From Oscillatoriaceae cyanobacterium Prado104 (lineage in GTDB: Bacteria; Cyanobacteriota; Cyanobacteriia; Cyanobacteriales; Microcoleaceae), in the NCBI GenBank assembly GCA_025454405.1, contig JALOON010000047.1:1-64000 (forward strand): a DNA stretch of 64,000 nt. Direction: 5' to 3'. The position numbers were made by a program, and so were the translations under genes. Of this stretch, positions 1 through 9,134 are shown piece by piece. The notes below the pieces were generated by a model. That model searched no databases. It worked only from the letters and a program-made list of their open reading frames with translations, and was not told the DNA's origin. The first letter of the stretch is position 1, and each line of letters opens with the position of its first letter.

Positions 1-228
1 ATCGCTACGGCCATGCAGAAAGCAATCTATGAGTTGCTTGAAGACGGTACTTTCTACGGTGAAATTCCAGAGTGTCAAGGTGTATGGGGCAATGCTGCTA
101 CACCCGAAGCTTGTCGCGAAGATTTGCAAGACGCTTTAGAAGGATGGATTATCTTAGGATTGCGTTTTCGGCATACTTTACCAATCCTTAACGGCATTGA
201 CTTGAATATTAGCCAAGAGGTTGCCTAA
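1..228 (+). CDS. hicB: HicB-family antitoxin (5' partial at window edge)
   Basis: The frame is open to the first base, so the gene begins before the window; the ATG at 13 lies inside the expected domain. The visible part carries the HicB core (DGTFYGEIPECQGVWGNA, then a helix containing CREDLQDALEGWIILGL), as in cyanobacterial HicB proteins that neutralise the HicA mRNA interferase. The stop codon TAA shares one base with the ATG of hicA (TAATG), so the two are translationally coupled. The antitoxin-first order is one of the two orders found in hic operons. HicB normally binds its own promoter, which lies outside the window. Confidence 0.85.
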   Translation: MATAMQKAIYELLEDGTFYGEIPECQGVWGNAATPEACREDLQDALEGWIILGLRFRHTLPILNGIDLNISQEVA

Positions 229-446
229 TGCCGACCTTTGGGCCAATTAGTCGCCGCGATTTAGTTCGGTATTTGAGAGAGGTTGGTTTTGAGGGGCCTT
301 ACCCAGGTGGCAAACATCAATACATGATAAAAGGTGAATTGAAACTGACAATTCCCAATCCCCATCAGGGAGATATCAGTCAAGCATTGTTAGCTAGGAT
401 GTTACGTCAAGGCAATATTACCAGAGATGACTGGGAAGAGTTATAA
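228..446 (+). CDS. hicA: HicA-family toxin (mRNA interferase)
   Basis: This 72-residue protein has the HicA dsRNA-binding-like fold signature: an N-terminal ISRRDLVRYLREVGFE helix, the glycine-rich GGKHQYM loop holding the catalytic histidine, a strand LTIPNPH, and DISQALLARMLRQ. HicA cleaves mRNA and is held in check by HicB. Length and motifs look intact, so the toxin could be active. It overlaps hicB by one base, which fits a single operon. The family is clear; the target RNAs are unknown. Confidence 0.9.
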   Translation: MPTFGPISRRDLVRYLREVGFEGPYPGGKHQYMIKGELKLTIPNPHQGDISQALLARMLRQGNITRDDWEEL

Positions 447-463
447 AATTGACTAAGTTTTGT

Positions 464-841
464 TCATTCAATCAGGACGATCGCCACTATATCATCTACC
501 GGCCTCGGTGGAATCCTCATTCCTTGGGGAATCAAGCGAGAAAGTCCCTCGGGAGGGTACATTTGCCAGTAACGAGTCCTAGCTTCCAAACTGCTGTACC
601 TCTCATCAATTTGCACGATTTTGATAAAGGGCGACAAACTCTGAGTGAGTTTTTGTTTCCAACTTTTAGAAGTAGTTTGGTCGCCCATGACTAACAATTG
701 AACGGGAAACTGCTTGCACAGAGATTGAATGGTAGAAATTGCTTCGTCGGACTTTACCACTTCATGGTAGGAGACATTTTTGTCCCTACTCATAACGGCG
801 ATACCGCACTTGTCTTTCCCCGGATCGAAACCTAAAATCAT
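464..841 (-). CDS. YqgF/RuvX-like RNase H-fold nuclease
   Basis: This 125-residue protein has the RNase H-fold resolvase pattern: an N-terminal strand with Asp (ILGFDPGKDKCG), a mid-protein IDERYSS containing Glu, and a C-terminal PVDDIVA Asp pair. It resembles the second YqgF/RuvX-type protein seen in cyanobacteria. RuvX proteins process the 5' end of pre-16S rRNA or act as resolvases; which applies here cannot be told. It is convergent with hicA, with 17 bp between the stop codons. Upstream (beyond 841) is a long repeat-rich spacer. The family assignment is fairly sure, the substrate is not. Confidence 0.75.
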   Translation of the reverse strand: MILGFDPGKDKCGIAVMSRDKNVSYHEVVKSDEAISTIQSLCKQFPVQLLVMGDQTTSKSWKQKLTQSLSPFIKIVQIDERYSSLEARTRYWQMYPPEGLSRLIPQGMRIPPRPVDDIVAIVLIE

Positions 842-942
842 ATTTATTAATCCTCAGTTAATTAAGTTTGGAGTTGCGATCGATCGCCAACTAACCCAAT
901 CGCCAATCTCTCATCTAATCTGACATTTGCATTCTTGAATGT

Positions 943-1040
943 CGCAAAATTTTTACGGGCGATCGCACTTATTTTACTTGACTTTTTTGCGGGATTGACA
1001 TATTATATCATCATGGGAATCCGTGCGGCAATATAATGTC
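943..1040. repeat. Intergenic ~98-bp repeat, copy A
   Basis: This copy and the one at 1394-1490 share most of their length: an AAAATTTT-like start, a GCGGGCGATCGC-type HIP1 site, ATTTTACTTGACTTTTTTG, a GGATTGAYATAT stretch, ATCATCATGG and a CATATAAYRTC-like end. The shared block includes TTGACT/TTGACA and TATAAT-like hexamers, so it could hold a promoter or a small RNA, but no conserved ORF was found. It lies in the 852-bp gene-free spacer 842-1693. Confidence 0.6.
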
Positions 1041-1125
1041 TAATCTAATGCCTAAAATCGGAAATCGGGTTTTTGCCGCCAATCTCGATCGCAATATAGC
1101 GATCGCAAATCATTCGTAAAAGCAT

Positions 1126-1158
1126 AGAAACCCGGTTTCTCTAAGAAACCGGGTTTCT
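1126..1158. repeat. Paired AGAAACC(C/G)GGTTTCT palindromes
   Basis: Two 15-bp near-palindromes, AGAAACCCGGTTTCT (1126-1140) and AGAAACCGGGTTTCT (1144-1158), sit three bases apart and could form a strong hairpin. Partial copies follow at about 1213 and 1263. The same palindrome recurs near 9910, 22920 and in the 48.3-48.6 kb array, so it is a dispersed repeat of this genome rather than a gene-specific terminator. Confidence 0.7.
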
Positions 1159-1393
1159 GAACCTTGGAGTATTGACAAATCATTTGCGATCGCAATAGAT
1201 AAAAATTAGGCAGAAACCGGGTTTTTTGGGAAAATCTCCGTCGCAGTGTTAAATCTACTAAAAACCCGGTTTCTTGAGTTAGATTACGTGCGATCGAACG
1301 TTAAAAAATTCCCTACAAAATCCACTCGAAACCCGATCGTTAGCAGAAATTCGATCGCACTATATTCAAAATAACTCAGAACCAGTTTTGCGA

Positions 1394-1490
1394 GGCAAAA
1401 TTTTGCGGGCGATCGCGCCAATTTTACTTGACTTTTTTGGAGGATTGATATATCATATCATCATGGAAATCTGTGCAGCCATATAACATC
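1394..1490. repeat. Intergenic ~97-bp repeat, copy B
   Basis: This is the second copy of the unit described at 943-1040, in the same orientation, 450 bp further on. Mismatches are scattered substitutions, many of them transitions, with very few length changes, which suggests an older duplication. The remaining sequence of 842-1693 holds HIP1 sites and palindromes but no gene that I can support. Confidence 0.6.
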
Positions 1491-1693
1491 GCAGATCGAG
1501 TTATGTAGCGTAAAGTAATGCAGTGCATGGTGCGGACTATCTAGTGCATCGCAAAATTTTTTCTGGTATTTGCTCTGGTATTTGCAGGGGTTCGATCGCG
1601 AGAGTTTGACATTGCAATTTACCTGCTGCAATTTCAATTGAAGAAAAGCCCTCACAGTTGTGATGTTAATATTTTAGGTATCGATCGAAGAAT

Positions 1694-2791
1694 CTACAGA
1701 ATCGCAACAGGACGAAAACCAATTTCCCAGCTATGGGAGGTCGCAAATTCAAACCTGCGAATAGAAGAACGGCTATGAAACAAATACCAGCACCACGAAC
1801 CTCCACGCAATGGTCGGAATTCGTCCTGTGTTCTTGTGTACCAAGAACTGCCGTCAGTCGGTGCGCCATCATAGTTATCGTGCCATGTATCGCTGCACCA
1901 TTCCCAAACATTACCGTGCATATCATAAAGTCCAAATGGATTGGGAGGAAAACTCCCAACATTGGTTGTTCCTTTGAAGTAAAGCTGACGCAATGCAGGA
2001 TCGTTGCCTTCGTAGGTCGAATAATTAACTAAATCTGACGTTATTGTCTCGCCAAAATAGAAAGGAGTTGTCGTTCGGGCGCGACAAGCATGCTCCCATT
2101 CGGCTTCCGCAGGTAAACGATAACTTTTGCCAGTTTTTTCAGAAAGCTTCCGGCAGAATTCTACAGCTTCATTACAGCTTATATTTTCTACAGGACGTTT
2201 TTCCCCTCTAAAGTGCGATGGATTGTTTTCCATCACTGTTTGCCACTGCTCTTGAGTGATGGGGTATTTCCCTATATAAAAATCTGATACTGTTACTTGA
2301 TGCTGTGGCCTTTCATAAGCTAAGCTCTCTTCATTTGCTGGCGAACCCATCATAAATGTGCCTCCGGGAATGTAAACCATATCGAGTACAACTCCATTAC
2401 CTAAGTCTTCTCTGAAGTAACGAGCCACAGATTGAGAGCGACTGTTTTCTTTTCCTTCAGCATCGACTGCGATCGCATCAAATTCAAAGGCAGGGAGGTA
2501 GTCTTGAAACTGAGGTTTAATCTTTAAGTCATCTCGATTTTTCAGCAGTGAATGGGCAGCTAATTTCACCTGCATCGATTCATCGTGCAATGCTTGAATT
2601 ATCAAATCTAAACCGGCTTCTCCATATTTGAGTGCTTCGGAGAGTGCGGCGATTCTGGTTTCGATCGCGGGTGAGGCCAAGCGACTTTTAACACCGGGTA
2701 TGCCTCCAAGTACCGCAGCATTGACAGGAATTAAATTTTGACCTCCGAGAACGGCATCGTATTCTTTCGGTTCATTTTGATTCTCTGACAT
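1694..2791 (-). CDS. HEAT-repeat/SUMF1 (FGE-sulfatase fold) protein, possible DGR target
   Basis: This 365-residue protein starts with an Ala/Leu-rich HEAT-like helical region (about residues 35-95). It continues with a SUMF1/formylglycine-generating-enzyme-like C-type-lectin fold (about 110-365) marked by YIPGGTFMMGS, the helix SCNEAVEFCRKLSEKTGK, YRLPAEAEWEHACRA, GLYDMHGNVWEWC and RGGSW...IGFRP. The Cys pattern used by true FGE enzymes near the C-terminus is not evident, so an enzyme is unlikely. Between RGGSW and IGFR (residues 329-360) the surface positions are unusually aromatic and mixed, as in variable regions written by diversity-generating retroelements. No reverse transcriptase or template repeat lies in the window. 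The gene stands alone, and its start overlaps nothing. Confidence 0.8.
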   Translation of the reverse strand: MSENQNEPKEYDAVLGGQNLIPVNAAVLGGIPGVKSRLASPAIETRIAALSEALKYGEAGLDLIIQALHDESMQVKLAAHSLLKNRDDLKIKPQFQDYLPAFEFDAIAVDAEGKENSRSQSVARYFREDLGNGVVLDMVYIPGGTFMMGSPANEESLAYERPQHQVTVSDFYIGKYPITQEQWQTVMENNPSHFRGEKRPVENISCNEAVEFCRKLSEKTGKSYRLPAEAEWEHACRARTTTPFYFGETITSDLVNYSTYEGNDPALRQLYFKGTTNVGSFPPNPFGLYDMHGNVWEWCSDTWHDNYDGAPTDGSSWYTRTQDEFRPLRGGSWCWYLFHSRSSIRRFEFATSHSWEIGFRPVAIL

Positions 2792-3052
2792 GACACCGCA
2801 CGCTCCTGCATTGCTTGCTGCTAATTTGGTGGGTCGCAGGGAGATTGTCGCTGTTTTTTGTAGGTTTTCGGCTGCGATTTACCCTACGAACGAGGTTATA
2901 TTACGGCACGGATTTCCATTGTTTAATGGTAGATCGAAAGCGCGTAAATGTCAAGAGAATTTGCGGGGCGATCGCGCATATTTTTTCATAAAATTTCAGC
3001 ATTGAAATTGCGGCCGGACAATTACCTCTATTTCTGCTACACTTATCTCGAA

Positions 3053-3940
3053 TTAATGCGGTTTTTGACGGATTATTTCTAAAGTCGTTTGCACCTGATT
3101 TAATTGCTTGTGAAGTTCTTCTAACTTCTCTTCAAGATGAGATTCTGTTTCGTGGAGGAGCGCGGTCGCTACTTTTTTTTCAGTTGCGATCTGTTCTTGA
3201 TTGGCTTCTTCCAAGCTAGTAATCATCACCCCAACTAGCAAATTAATTACTATCATTGCCCCCAACATAATAAAAGTCACAAAAAATAAAGGACTCATGG
3301 GGGAAGTAGTAGGATGCTGGCAAAACTCTGCTAAACCGCCGTCGTATCCAACGCGATCGCATCCGTACACTTGAATATCCATCAGTTCGATCCATCCTTC
3401 GAGAGTTGCCATTTTAAATAAAGACAGCATCGAAGCACCTAAAGAACCAAAATGCAAGGGGTCGTTTTTCCCAAACATAAATGTGCCAGCGACACCATAG
3501 ATGTAAAATAATAAAGTCATCAGCAGCGCTACATAACCCATTGAAGGCAGACTTTTCAGAAGTGCGGAAACTAAAAGCTGCAATTTTGGTAAAGCTCGCA
3601 ATAATTTGAGAACTCGCAGCAGCCGCACCATCCGAATTACGAGTACGTAATTATTGTCGATCGGCAAAAAGCAAGCTACAACGATCGCAAAATCTAAGAT
3701 ATTCCAACCGTCCCCAAAGTAGCGCCAAGACTTCGGCCATTCGGCAGCAAGCTTGAGAAGGAACTCGCCGACAAAAATCCAGATAATGATGCGATCGAGA
3801 ATGTAGATCGGCAGAGCATACTTTGCGGCAATTTCGGGAACAGTCTCCAAACCTACCAAAACTCCAGCAACTATTATCGCAGCGATAATAAATAGCTGAA
3901 ATGCAGTAGAATCTACAATTTTTCTAATCTGATTTAACAT
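3053..3940 (-). CDS. Voltage-gated ion channel, BacNaV-like, with C-terminal coiled coil
   Basis: This 295-residue protein has a one-domain, six-helix channel layout: S1 at about 15-33, S2 47-65, S3 79-94, an S4 voltage sensor with Arg/Lys every third residue (RMVRLLRVLKLLRALPK, 103-119), S5 about 130-155, a pore helix and filter FKMATLEGWIELMD (about 175-188), and S6 215-242. Residues 245-290 form an acidic coiled coil, expected to hold the tetramer together. TLEGW matches the TLESW-type filter of bacterial sodium channels, so a Na+-selective or cation channel is likely. An extended loop between filter and S6 holds two cysteines (194, 207). It is monocistronic, with convergent or same-strand neighbours at a distance. 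Confidence 0.85.
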   Translation of the reverse strand: MLNQIRKIVDSTAFQLFIIAAIIVAGVLVGLETVPEIAAKYALPIYILDRIIIWIFVGEFLLKLAAEWPKSWRYFGDGWNILDFAIVVACFLPIDNNYVLVIRMVRLLRVLKLLRALPKLQLLVSALLKSLPSMGYVALLMTLLFYIYGVAGTFMFGKNDPLHFGSLGASMLSLFKMATLEGWIELMDIQVYGCDRVGYDGGLAEFCQHPTTSPMSPLFFVTFIMLGAMIVINLLVGVMITSLEEANQEQIATEKKVATALLHETESHLEEKLEELHKQLNQVQTTLEIIRQKPH

Positions 3941-4243
3941 GGCATACCCCTCCTGATAATTGACGATCGTAATTCAGTTCTTCCTAATTGAAAAAGCTTG
4001 TGTCAATGTGACTATCTCGGGCAGTTCTCGATCGCATCTCCCGCAGCAAGAGCGATCGCGAATGCTGATGTATCGCTGGAAATTCTTACCCAATAGGCTT
4101 TTTTCGTAATTCAATAGCCTTGCCGATCGCCGTAAGTAAAGCCATAAGTACAGAAGAGCTATTTTAAGTAACTTAAAAAGTCTTTATAGCATGGGTACGC
4201 ACAGATTTAGAGCAGTACAGGTAAATTTTTGCGAACAGTACCT

Positions 4244-4290
4244 AGGGCTTGCCCAATAAGTCTTTTCGTGAGGGGAGGGAAAAGGGAACA
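4244..4290. repeat. IS-end-like sequence AGGGCTTGC..AATAAGTCTTTT
   Basis: The block beginning AGGGCTTGCCCAATAAGTCT here resembles AGGGCTTGCTGAATAAGTCT at about 58985, and both run on into GTGAGRGGRG. Sequences of this kind are found at the ends of some cyanobacterial insertion sequences (from memory, not checked). No transposase or opposite end lies nearby, so it is a remnant or a solo end. The rest of the 412-bp spacer 3941-4352 shows only HIP1 sites and low-complexity GGGAACAGG repeats. Confidence 0.4.
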
Positions 4291-4352
4291 GGCAACAGGG
4301 AACAGTTTTGGACTATTGTTACCTCATTATTTAGCTCAGAACGCGATCTCAA

Positions 4353-5153
4353 TCAACCTTCCAAAGCTGCTAAAAGACACAGCAACAAAGCCTCAGTCCA
4401 CTCAACCACAGCCCCGTAAGTATCCCCCGTGTGTCCCCCCAAACGGTGGTTAAACCAAGCACCGGCCAAAATACCGATCGCGCTGCCCCCGAAAGCCATT
4501 CCCGCAGCCAACAACCAGCGATCGTCCTCCAACAGGATTTGCAGCAAGCTCAAACTCAGCAACAGCAGCACTCCCGGTATAAAATCAAAAGCAGAATAAA
4601 CCGATTCTTTGTGAAAAGCTCCCTTGCCCTCGGCTCGCAGGTACGGATAGCGGGCGATCGCCACTAATTGCCCCCACCTCCCCCAACCCGCTACCCCCAT
4701 CAAAGCCAACCACCGATAGTTATTCAAGTCCGAAAGCGCAGCAGTTTTCAGCAGCACGATCGCGATCGCAGCCATCGCCCCAAAAGCCCCGGTCACGCTA
4801 TCTGCCATCACTTCCAAACGCCGGTCGCGATCGGGTACGGCCAGCCCGTCAGCAGTATCCATCGCCCCATCCAAGTGCAGCCCGCCCGTGACAGCGATGC
4901 CCAATACTATTATCAAGGCCGATCGAGTCAACACCGGCATCTTCAAAAACTCCAACCCAGCATCAGCCAGTCCCAGCATCGCCCCGATGCCCAAACCCAA
5001 AGCCGGCGCAAACCGAGCAATGCCGCGAAACTCTAAAGTCCAAGAAATCGGTACGGGCAAACAAGTATAAAAAGCAACTGCCGCAGCCCAAGCAGCTCTT
5101 TGATTCCGAAAATATTTGCGTGTAGAGCGAACCCAATTATTATCATCCATCAT
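4353..5153 (-). CDS. cobS: Adenosylcobinamide-GDP ribazoletransferase (cobalamin synthase)
   Basis: CobS is the integral membrane enzyme that joins adenosylcobinamide-GDP and alpha-ribazole in the last stage of cobalamin synthesis. The signature [15 protein letters not shown] with its Asp-rich metal/diphosphate site is present, as are the conserved [11 protein letters not shown] start and GHTGDTYGA near the C-terminus; several hydrophobic segments span the middle. The open frame extends upstream to 5498, but that extension overlaps the divergent gene at 5415 and lacks family features. The Met pair at 5153/5150 gives 266/265 residues, the usual CobS length, so the start was placed there. Other cob genes are absent from the window. 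Confidence 0.92.
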   Translation of the reverse strand: MMDDNNWVRSTRKYFRNQRAAWAAAVAFYTCLPVPISWTLEFRGIARFAPALGLGIGAMLGLADAGLEFLKMPVLTRSALIIVLGIAVTGGLHLDGAMDTADGLAVPDRDRRLEVMADSVTGAFGAMAAIAIVLLKTAALSDLNNYRWLALMGVAGWGRWGQLVAIARYPYLRAEGKGAFHKESVYSAFDFIPGVLLLLSLSLLQILLEDDRWLLAAGMAFGGSAIGILAGAWFNHRLGGHTGDTYGAVVEWTEALLLCLLAALEG

Positions 5154-5414
5154 AAGATAGAAATTTTTCAGATTTGAGGCTGTTGTGAATTGATTAGCGT
5201 GTGCCAGAATTGGAATTGGTAACACCCTTTCGTCCGCCGGATGAGGCATCCCCTGCCGGAGCTCTTTTCCCAGGAAAACGGCTGCGGGCAGCAAATCCAA
5301 AACCCCCGATCGGAAAGAGGCTAAACTCAAAACAAGCGTTTCCCTTCTAAAGAACTTAGCGCGAATTCCCCGATCGCCGAGAAGGGAACATATTACACCA
5401 GAGGCTTTTGCTCC

Positions 5415-5864
5415 ATGAGTCACGACCAATTCAATAACAGGGTGGCTGCTCCTTGTATCATCGATACAGGCACTGTTGTCAACAAACGCGATATCCAAAG
5501 GTTGCTGTTTGACTTAGGGCCCGTGCGCTACGTCCACATTCAGGATGGCAAAATTTACAGCCAAGGAGAAGGGTACGTACTCGAAGTTTTTGCAGACCGC
5601 CGCCGATCGACCCTGATCGCCAACCGGGCGCTTTATTTGAACGTGTACAGTTTTGATTGTTTGGAACTCAAGCAATCGCCCGAACAGGGGTCTTATTTCG
5701 AGTTGATTCAAGACGGGCGACATTTACAGTTGATTCCGCTTTCCAATCCTTTGCAAGAGCAACTCAGTCGCAATTTAAATGCTGCTGCTTTAGATGCGGT
5801 GGTAGATCAAGTTCTGTCGGGGAATTGGGACCTGCAATTTGATGAAGATGATTCGCCACTTTAG
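5415..5864 (+). CDS. Uncharacterised 149-residue cyanobacterial-type protein
   Basis: I do not recognise a named family. The protein is soluble, with alternating strands ([54 protein letters not shown]) followed by a helix and an acidic tail (FDEDDSPL). It has no signal peptide or membrane span. It is transcribed divergently from cobS across 261 bp. Codon use and HIP1 content match its neighbours. That the frame spans the whole gap, has a plausible start and shows a strand/helix pattern supports a real gene. The function is unknown. Confidence 0.7.
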   Translation: MSHDQFNNRVAAPCIIDTGTVVNKRDIQRLLFDLGPVRYVHIQDGKIYSQGEGYVLEVFADRRRSTLIANRALYLNVYSFDCLELKQSPEQGSYFELIQDGRHLQLIPLSNPLQEQLSRNLNAAALDAVVDQVLSGNWDLQFDEDDSPL

Positions 5865-6144
5865 CAGTCAATTAACAGGCATGTCCTGCTCCACAAGCAA
5901 GTCTGGGAAAGACCTGATACTTGACCGAAAAAAATTTTAGCTCGATTAGCATAAGCCTGTGGCCTACCCGAAGAGAGGCGATGAGATGAATGCGAAGCAG
6001 CCGCCGATTCTCATTGCCGATCGTTAATCTTGAGTCTGAAGTAGTCTGGAGTAATTACTAGAACCACAAAAACAAGGACATTCCCCGAATAAGTAGTACA
6101 TCTGCCCGATATGTTATAATCGCCTTCACTAGAAATGCAAGCGA

Positions 6145-7257
6145 ATGGCGCTCGTGTACACTGCCCTCAAGACCAAGTTAAAACTCACACCCCCACAAAC
6201 CGTGTTAATGGCAAAACACGCAGGTATTGCTCGGTTTACTTTTAACTGGGGACTGGCAACATGGCAAGCGCTTTATGCCCAAGGTGTCAAGCCGAATGCT
6301 TTGGTCTTGAAGAAATTTTTTAATAATCACGTTAAACCTGTATGTCCTTGGATTAAAGAATCCGGGATTTGCCAGAAAGTAACTCAATATGCCTTCGAGC
6401 ATCTGGGTCGAGCATTTAGCAACTTCTTGGAGGGTCAGAGTAATTATCCCAAGTTCAAAAACAAGGGCCGGCACGAGAGTTTTACCATCGACGCTAGTGG
6501 CAAACCGATCGCTGTGGGTGGCACTCGATTGAAGTTACCCACCATCGGCTGGGTATCAACTTATGAAGGCTTGCCCCATGTCACCACCAAAAAATTTACC
6601 ATTTCCCAAGAAGCGGGCAACTGGTACATCAGCTTCACCTATGAAATTGAGCCGTCAGTTACTGTTAAATCGCGAGATTTTATCGGTGTAGATTTGGGAA
6701 TCAAACAGTTAGCTACCCTGTCTTGTGGTGTGGTAATTGCCAATCCCCATGCTTTCAGAAAAGCTCGTCAATTACTCGCACGAATGCAGCGCCAGTTGCA
6801 GCGCAAACAAAAAGGCAGTAAACGATATGGGCGACACAAGTTAAGATTAGCAGCAGCTCATCAACGAGTCAAAAACATCAGACTCGATGCCACTCACAAA
6901 GCTACAACATACATCTGCAAAAACCACGCAGTTGTAGCAATTGAGAATTTAAATGTATCGGGAATGATGGCAAATCATAAACTGGCGGGTGCAGTTGCCG
7001 ACGCCAATTTTTACGAATTCGGGCGACAAATAGAGTACAAAGCACAACGCTATGGTTCCAGTGTAGTTTTGGTAGATAGGTGGTATCCATCTACTCAATT
7101 ATGTTCGAGTTGCTCTCACCAACAACCAATGCCTCTTAGTGTCAGAATCTATGAGTGTGATGCTTGTGGGTTGAAAGTAGATAGAGACTTGAATGCTGCA
7201 CTTAATTTGGAAAAATATGCTCGGGTGGCTAAGCCGAGCCTGGACACCGAGGGTTAA
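6145..7257 (+). CDS. tnpB: TnpB RNA-guided nuclease (IS200/IS605 family), orphan
   Basis: This 370-residue TnpB has an N-terminal helical domain with FTFNWGLATWQ, a RuvC-I Asp in GVDLGIKQLA (D183), a RuvC-II Glu in VVAIENLNVSGM (E267), a C4 zinc ribbon (C320, C323, C338, C341) and RuvC-III DRDLNAALNL. All catalytic positions are present, so the nuclease may be active. TnpB proteins use an RNA from the element's right end, overlapping the 3' end of tnpB, to cut at a TAM. Here that would be about 7150-7330, but I cannot delimit it. No TnpA is present, so transposition would need one in trans. A TATAAT box lies at about 6115. Confidence 0.93.
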   Translation: MALVYTALKTKLKLTPPQTVLMAKHAGIARFTFNWGLATWQALYAQGVKPNALVLKKFFNNHVKPVCPWIKESGICQKVTQYAFEHLGRAFSNFLEGQSNYPKFKNKGRHESFTIDASGKPIAVGGTRLKLPTIGWVSTYEGLPHVTTKKFTISQEAGNWYISFTYEIEPSVTVKSRDFIGVDLGIKQLATLSCGVVIANPHAFRKARQLLARMQRQLQRKQKGSKRYGRHKLRLAAAHQRVKNIRLDATHKATTYICKNHAVVAIENLNVSGMMANHKLAGAVADANFYEFGRQIEYKAQRYGSSVVLVDRWYPSTQLCSSCSHQQPMPLSVRIYECDACGLKVDRDLNAALNLEKYARVAKPSLDTEG

Positions 7258-7357
7258 TTGCGCCGTCGCTCCCCGTTGAAGTGTCAACTAATGTCCGGCT
7301 TTGTCGGGATTTTAGATAGCAGTTGGTTAAATATATCTGAACAACAGGGACTGCTGA

Positions 7358-8512
<1,155 letters not shown>

Positions 8513-8676
8513 GTCAAAGAAACCGGGTTGTCAGCTAATCTGCTGGCTGCGATCGAGTATTTTCGTCAAAAATCCGATTTTTGACAAGCAGGCACCGAGA
8601 GGTCGATCGATCGTGACTTCCTTGAGTTAAGATATGCGACAATTATTAAAATCGTGTTGGATAGGTAGGTTGATTC

Positions 8677-8814
8677 ATGGAAGCTGCATTACTTTTGGCA
8701 AAACTGCCCGAGGCTTATTCTATTTTCGATCCTCTGGTTAATGTTTTGCCGGTGATTCCGGTGTTTTTCTTGCTGCTGGCTTTTGTTTGGCAGGCGGCTG
8801 TCGGTTTCAGATAA
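8677..8814 (+). CDS. psbK: Photosystem II reaction centre protein K
   Basis: This short gene encodes 45 residues beginning [17 protein letters not shown] and ending WQAAVGFR. The Leu-Pro-Glu-Ala-Tyr processing region followed by one membrane helix ([17 protein letters not shown]) is diagnostic for PsbK. PsbK is a small subunit of the PSII core near CP43 and PsbZ; the mature protein starts after cleavage of a short leader, usually before Lys-Leu-Pro. The gene identifies the host as an oxygenic phototroph. A GC-rich hairpin follows 15 bp after the stop. Confidence 0.95.
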   Translation: MEAALLLAKLPEAYSIFDPLVNVLPVIPVFFLLLAFVWQAAVGFR

Positions 8815-8829
8815 GTCTCATTTGACACT

Positions 8830-8850
8830 CCCCGTCCTATAAGGACGGGG
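8830..8850 (+). terminator. GC-rich hairpin after psbK (terminator or IS200/605-type end)
   Basis: A perfect 9-bp stem CCCCGTCCT/AGGACGGGG with a 3-base loop is followed by ATTCTTTC. It could terminate psbK. The same CCGTCCT..AGGACGG hairpin closes the IscB element at 14937-14953, so the alternative is an IS200/IS605-type end recognised by TnpA, perhaps a relic that now serves as a terminator. Confidence 0.6.
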
Positions 8851-8919
8851 ATTCTTTCGTCATGGGGAGCGCAACCGCTTTACCCTCGGAAAGCATCTTG
8901 ACCGTATGCCCTACGGCGG

Positions 8920-9134
8920 TCAAGACAACTGTCAACTGTCAACTGTCAAGCGGTCAACTATCGGGAGTTTTGAGTTTTGAGTGTTGAGTTGTGAATTAAG
9001 AAATGTCTTTAACTCAAAACTCAAAATTTAAAACTCAAAACTTTTCTTAACTGTCAACTCTCTTTCAACTCAAAACTCAAAACTCCTCTCTTTCAACTCA
9101 AAACTCAAAACTCAAAACTCAAAACTTCTCTCTT
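8920..9134. repeat. Low-complexity heptamer/nonamer repeats
   Basis: The stretch holds short tandem runs of TCAACTG units and of AAAACTC/TTTGAGT units in both orientations, able to fold back on themselves. Similar runs occur at 18.48, 19.35, 27.77 and 59.15 kb. No gene is visible. Such short tandemly repeated units are typical of filamentous cyanobacterial spacers. Confidence 0.7.

Noticed and set aside
1694-2791. True formylglycine-generating enzyme
   Set aside because: The C-terminal cysteine arrangement of the enzyme is not seen, and no sulfatase gene is nearby; the fold alone does not prove the activity.
4353-5498. 381-residue version of CobS starting at 5498
   Set aside because: The first ~115 residues have no CobS features and overlap the divergent gene at 5415; the Met pair at 5153/5150 restores the normal length.
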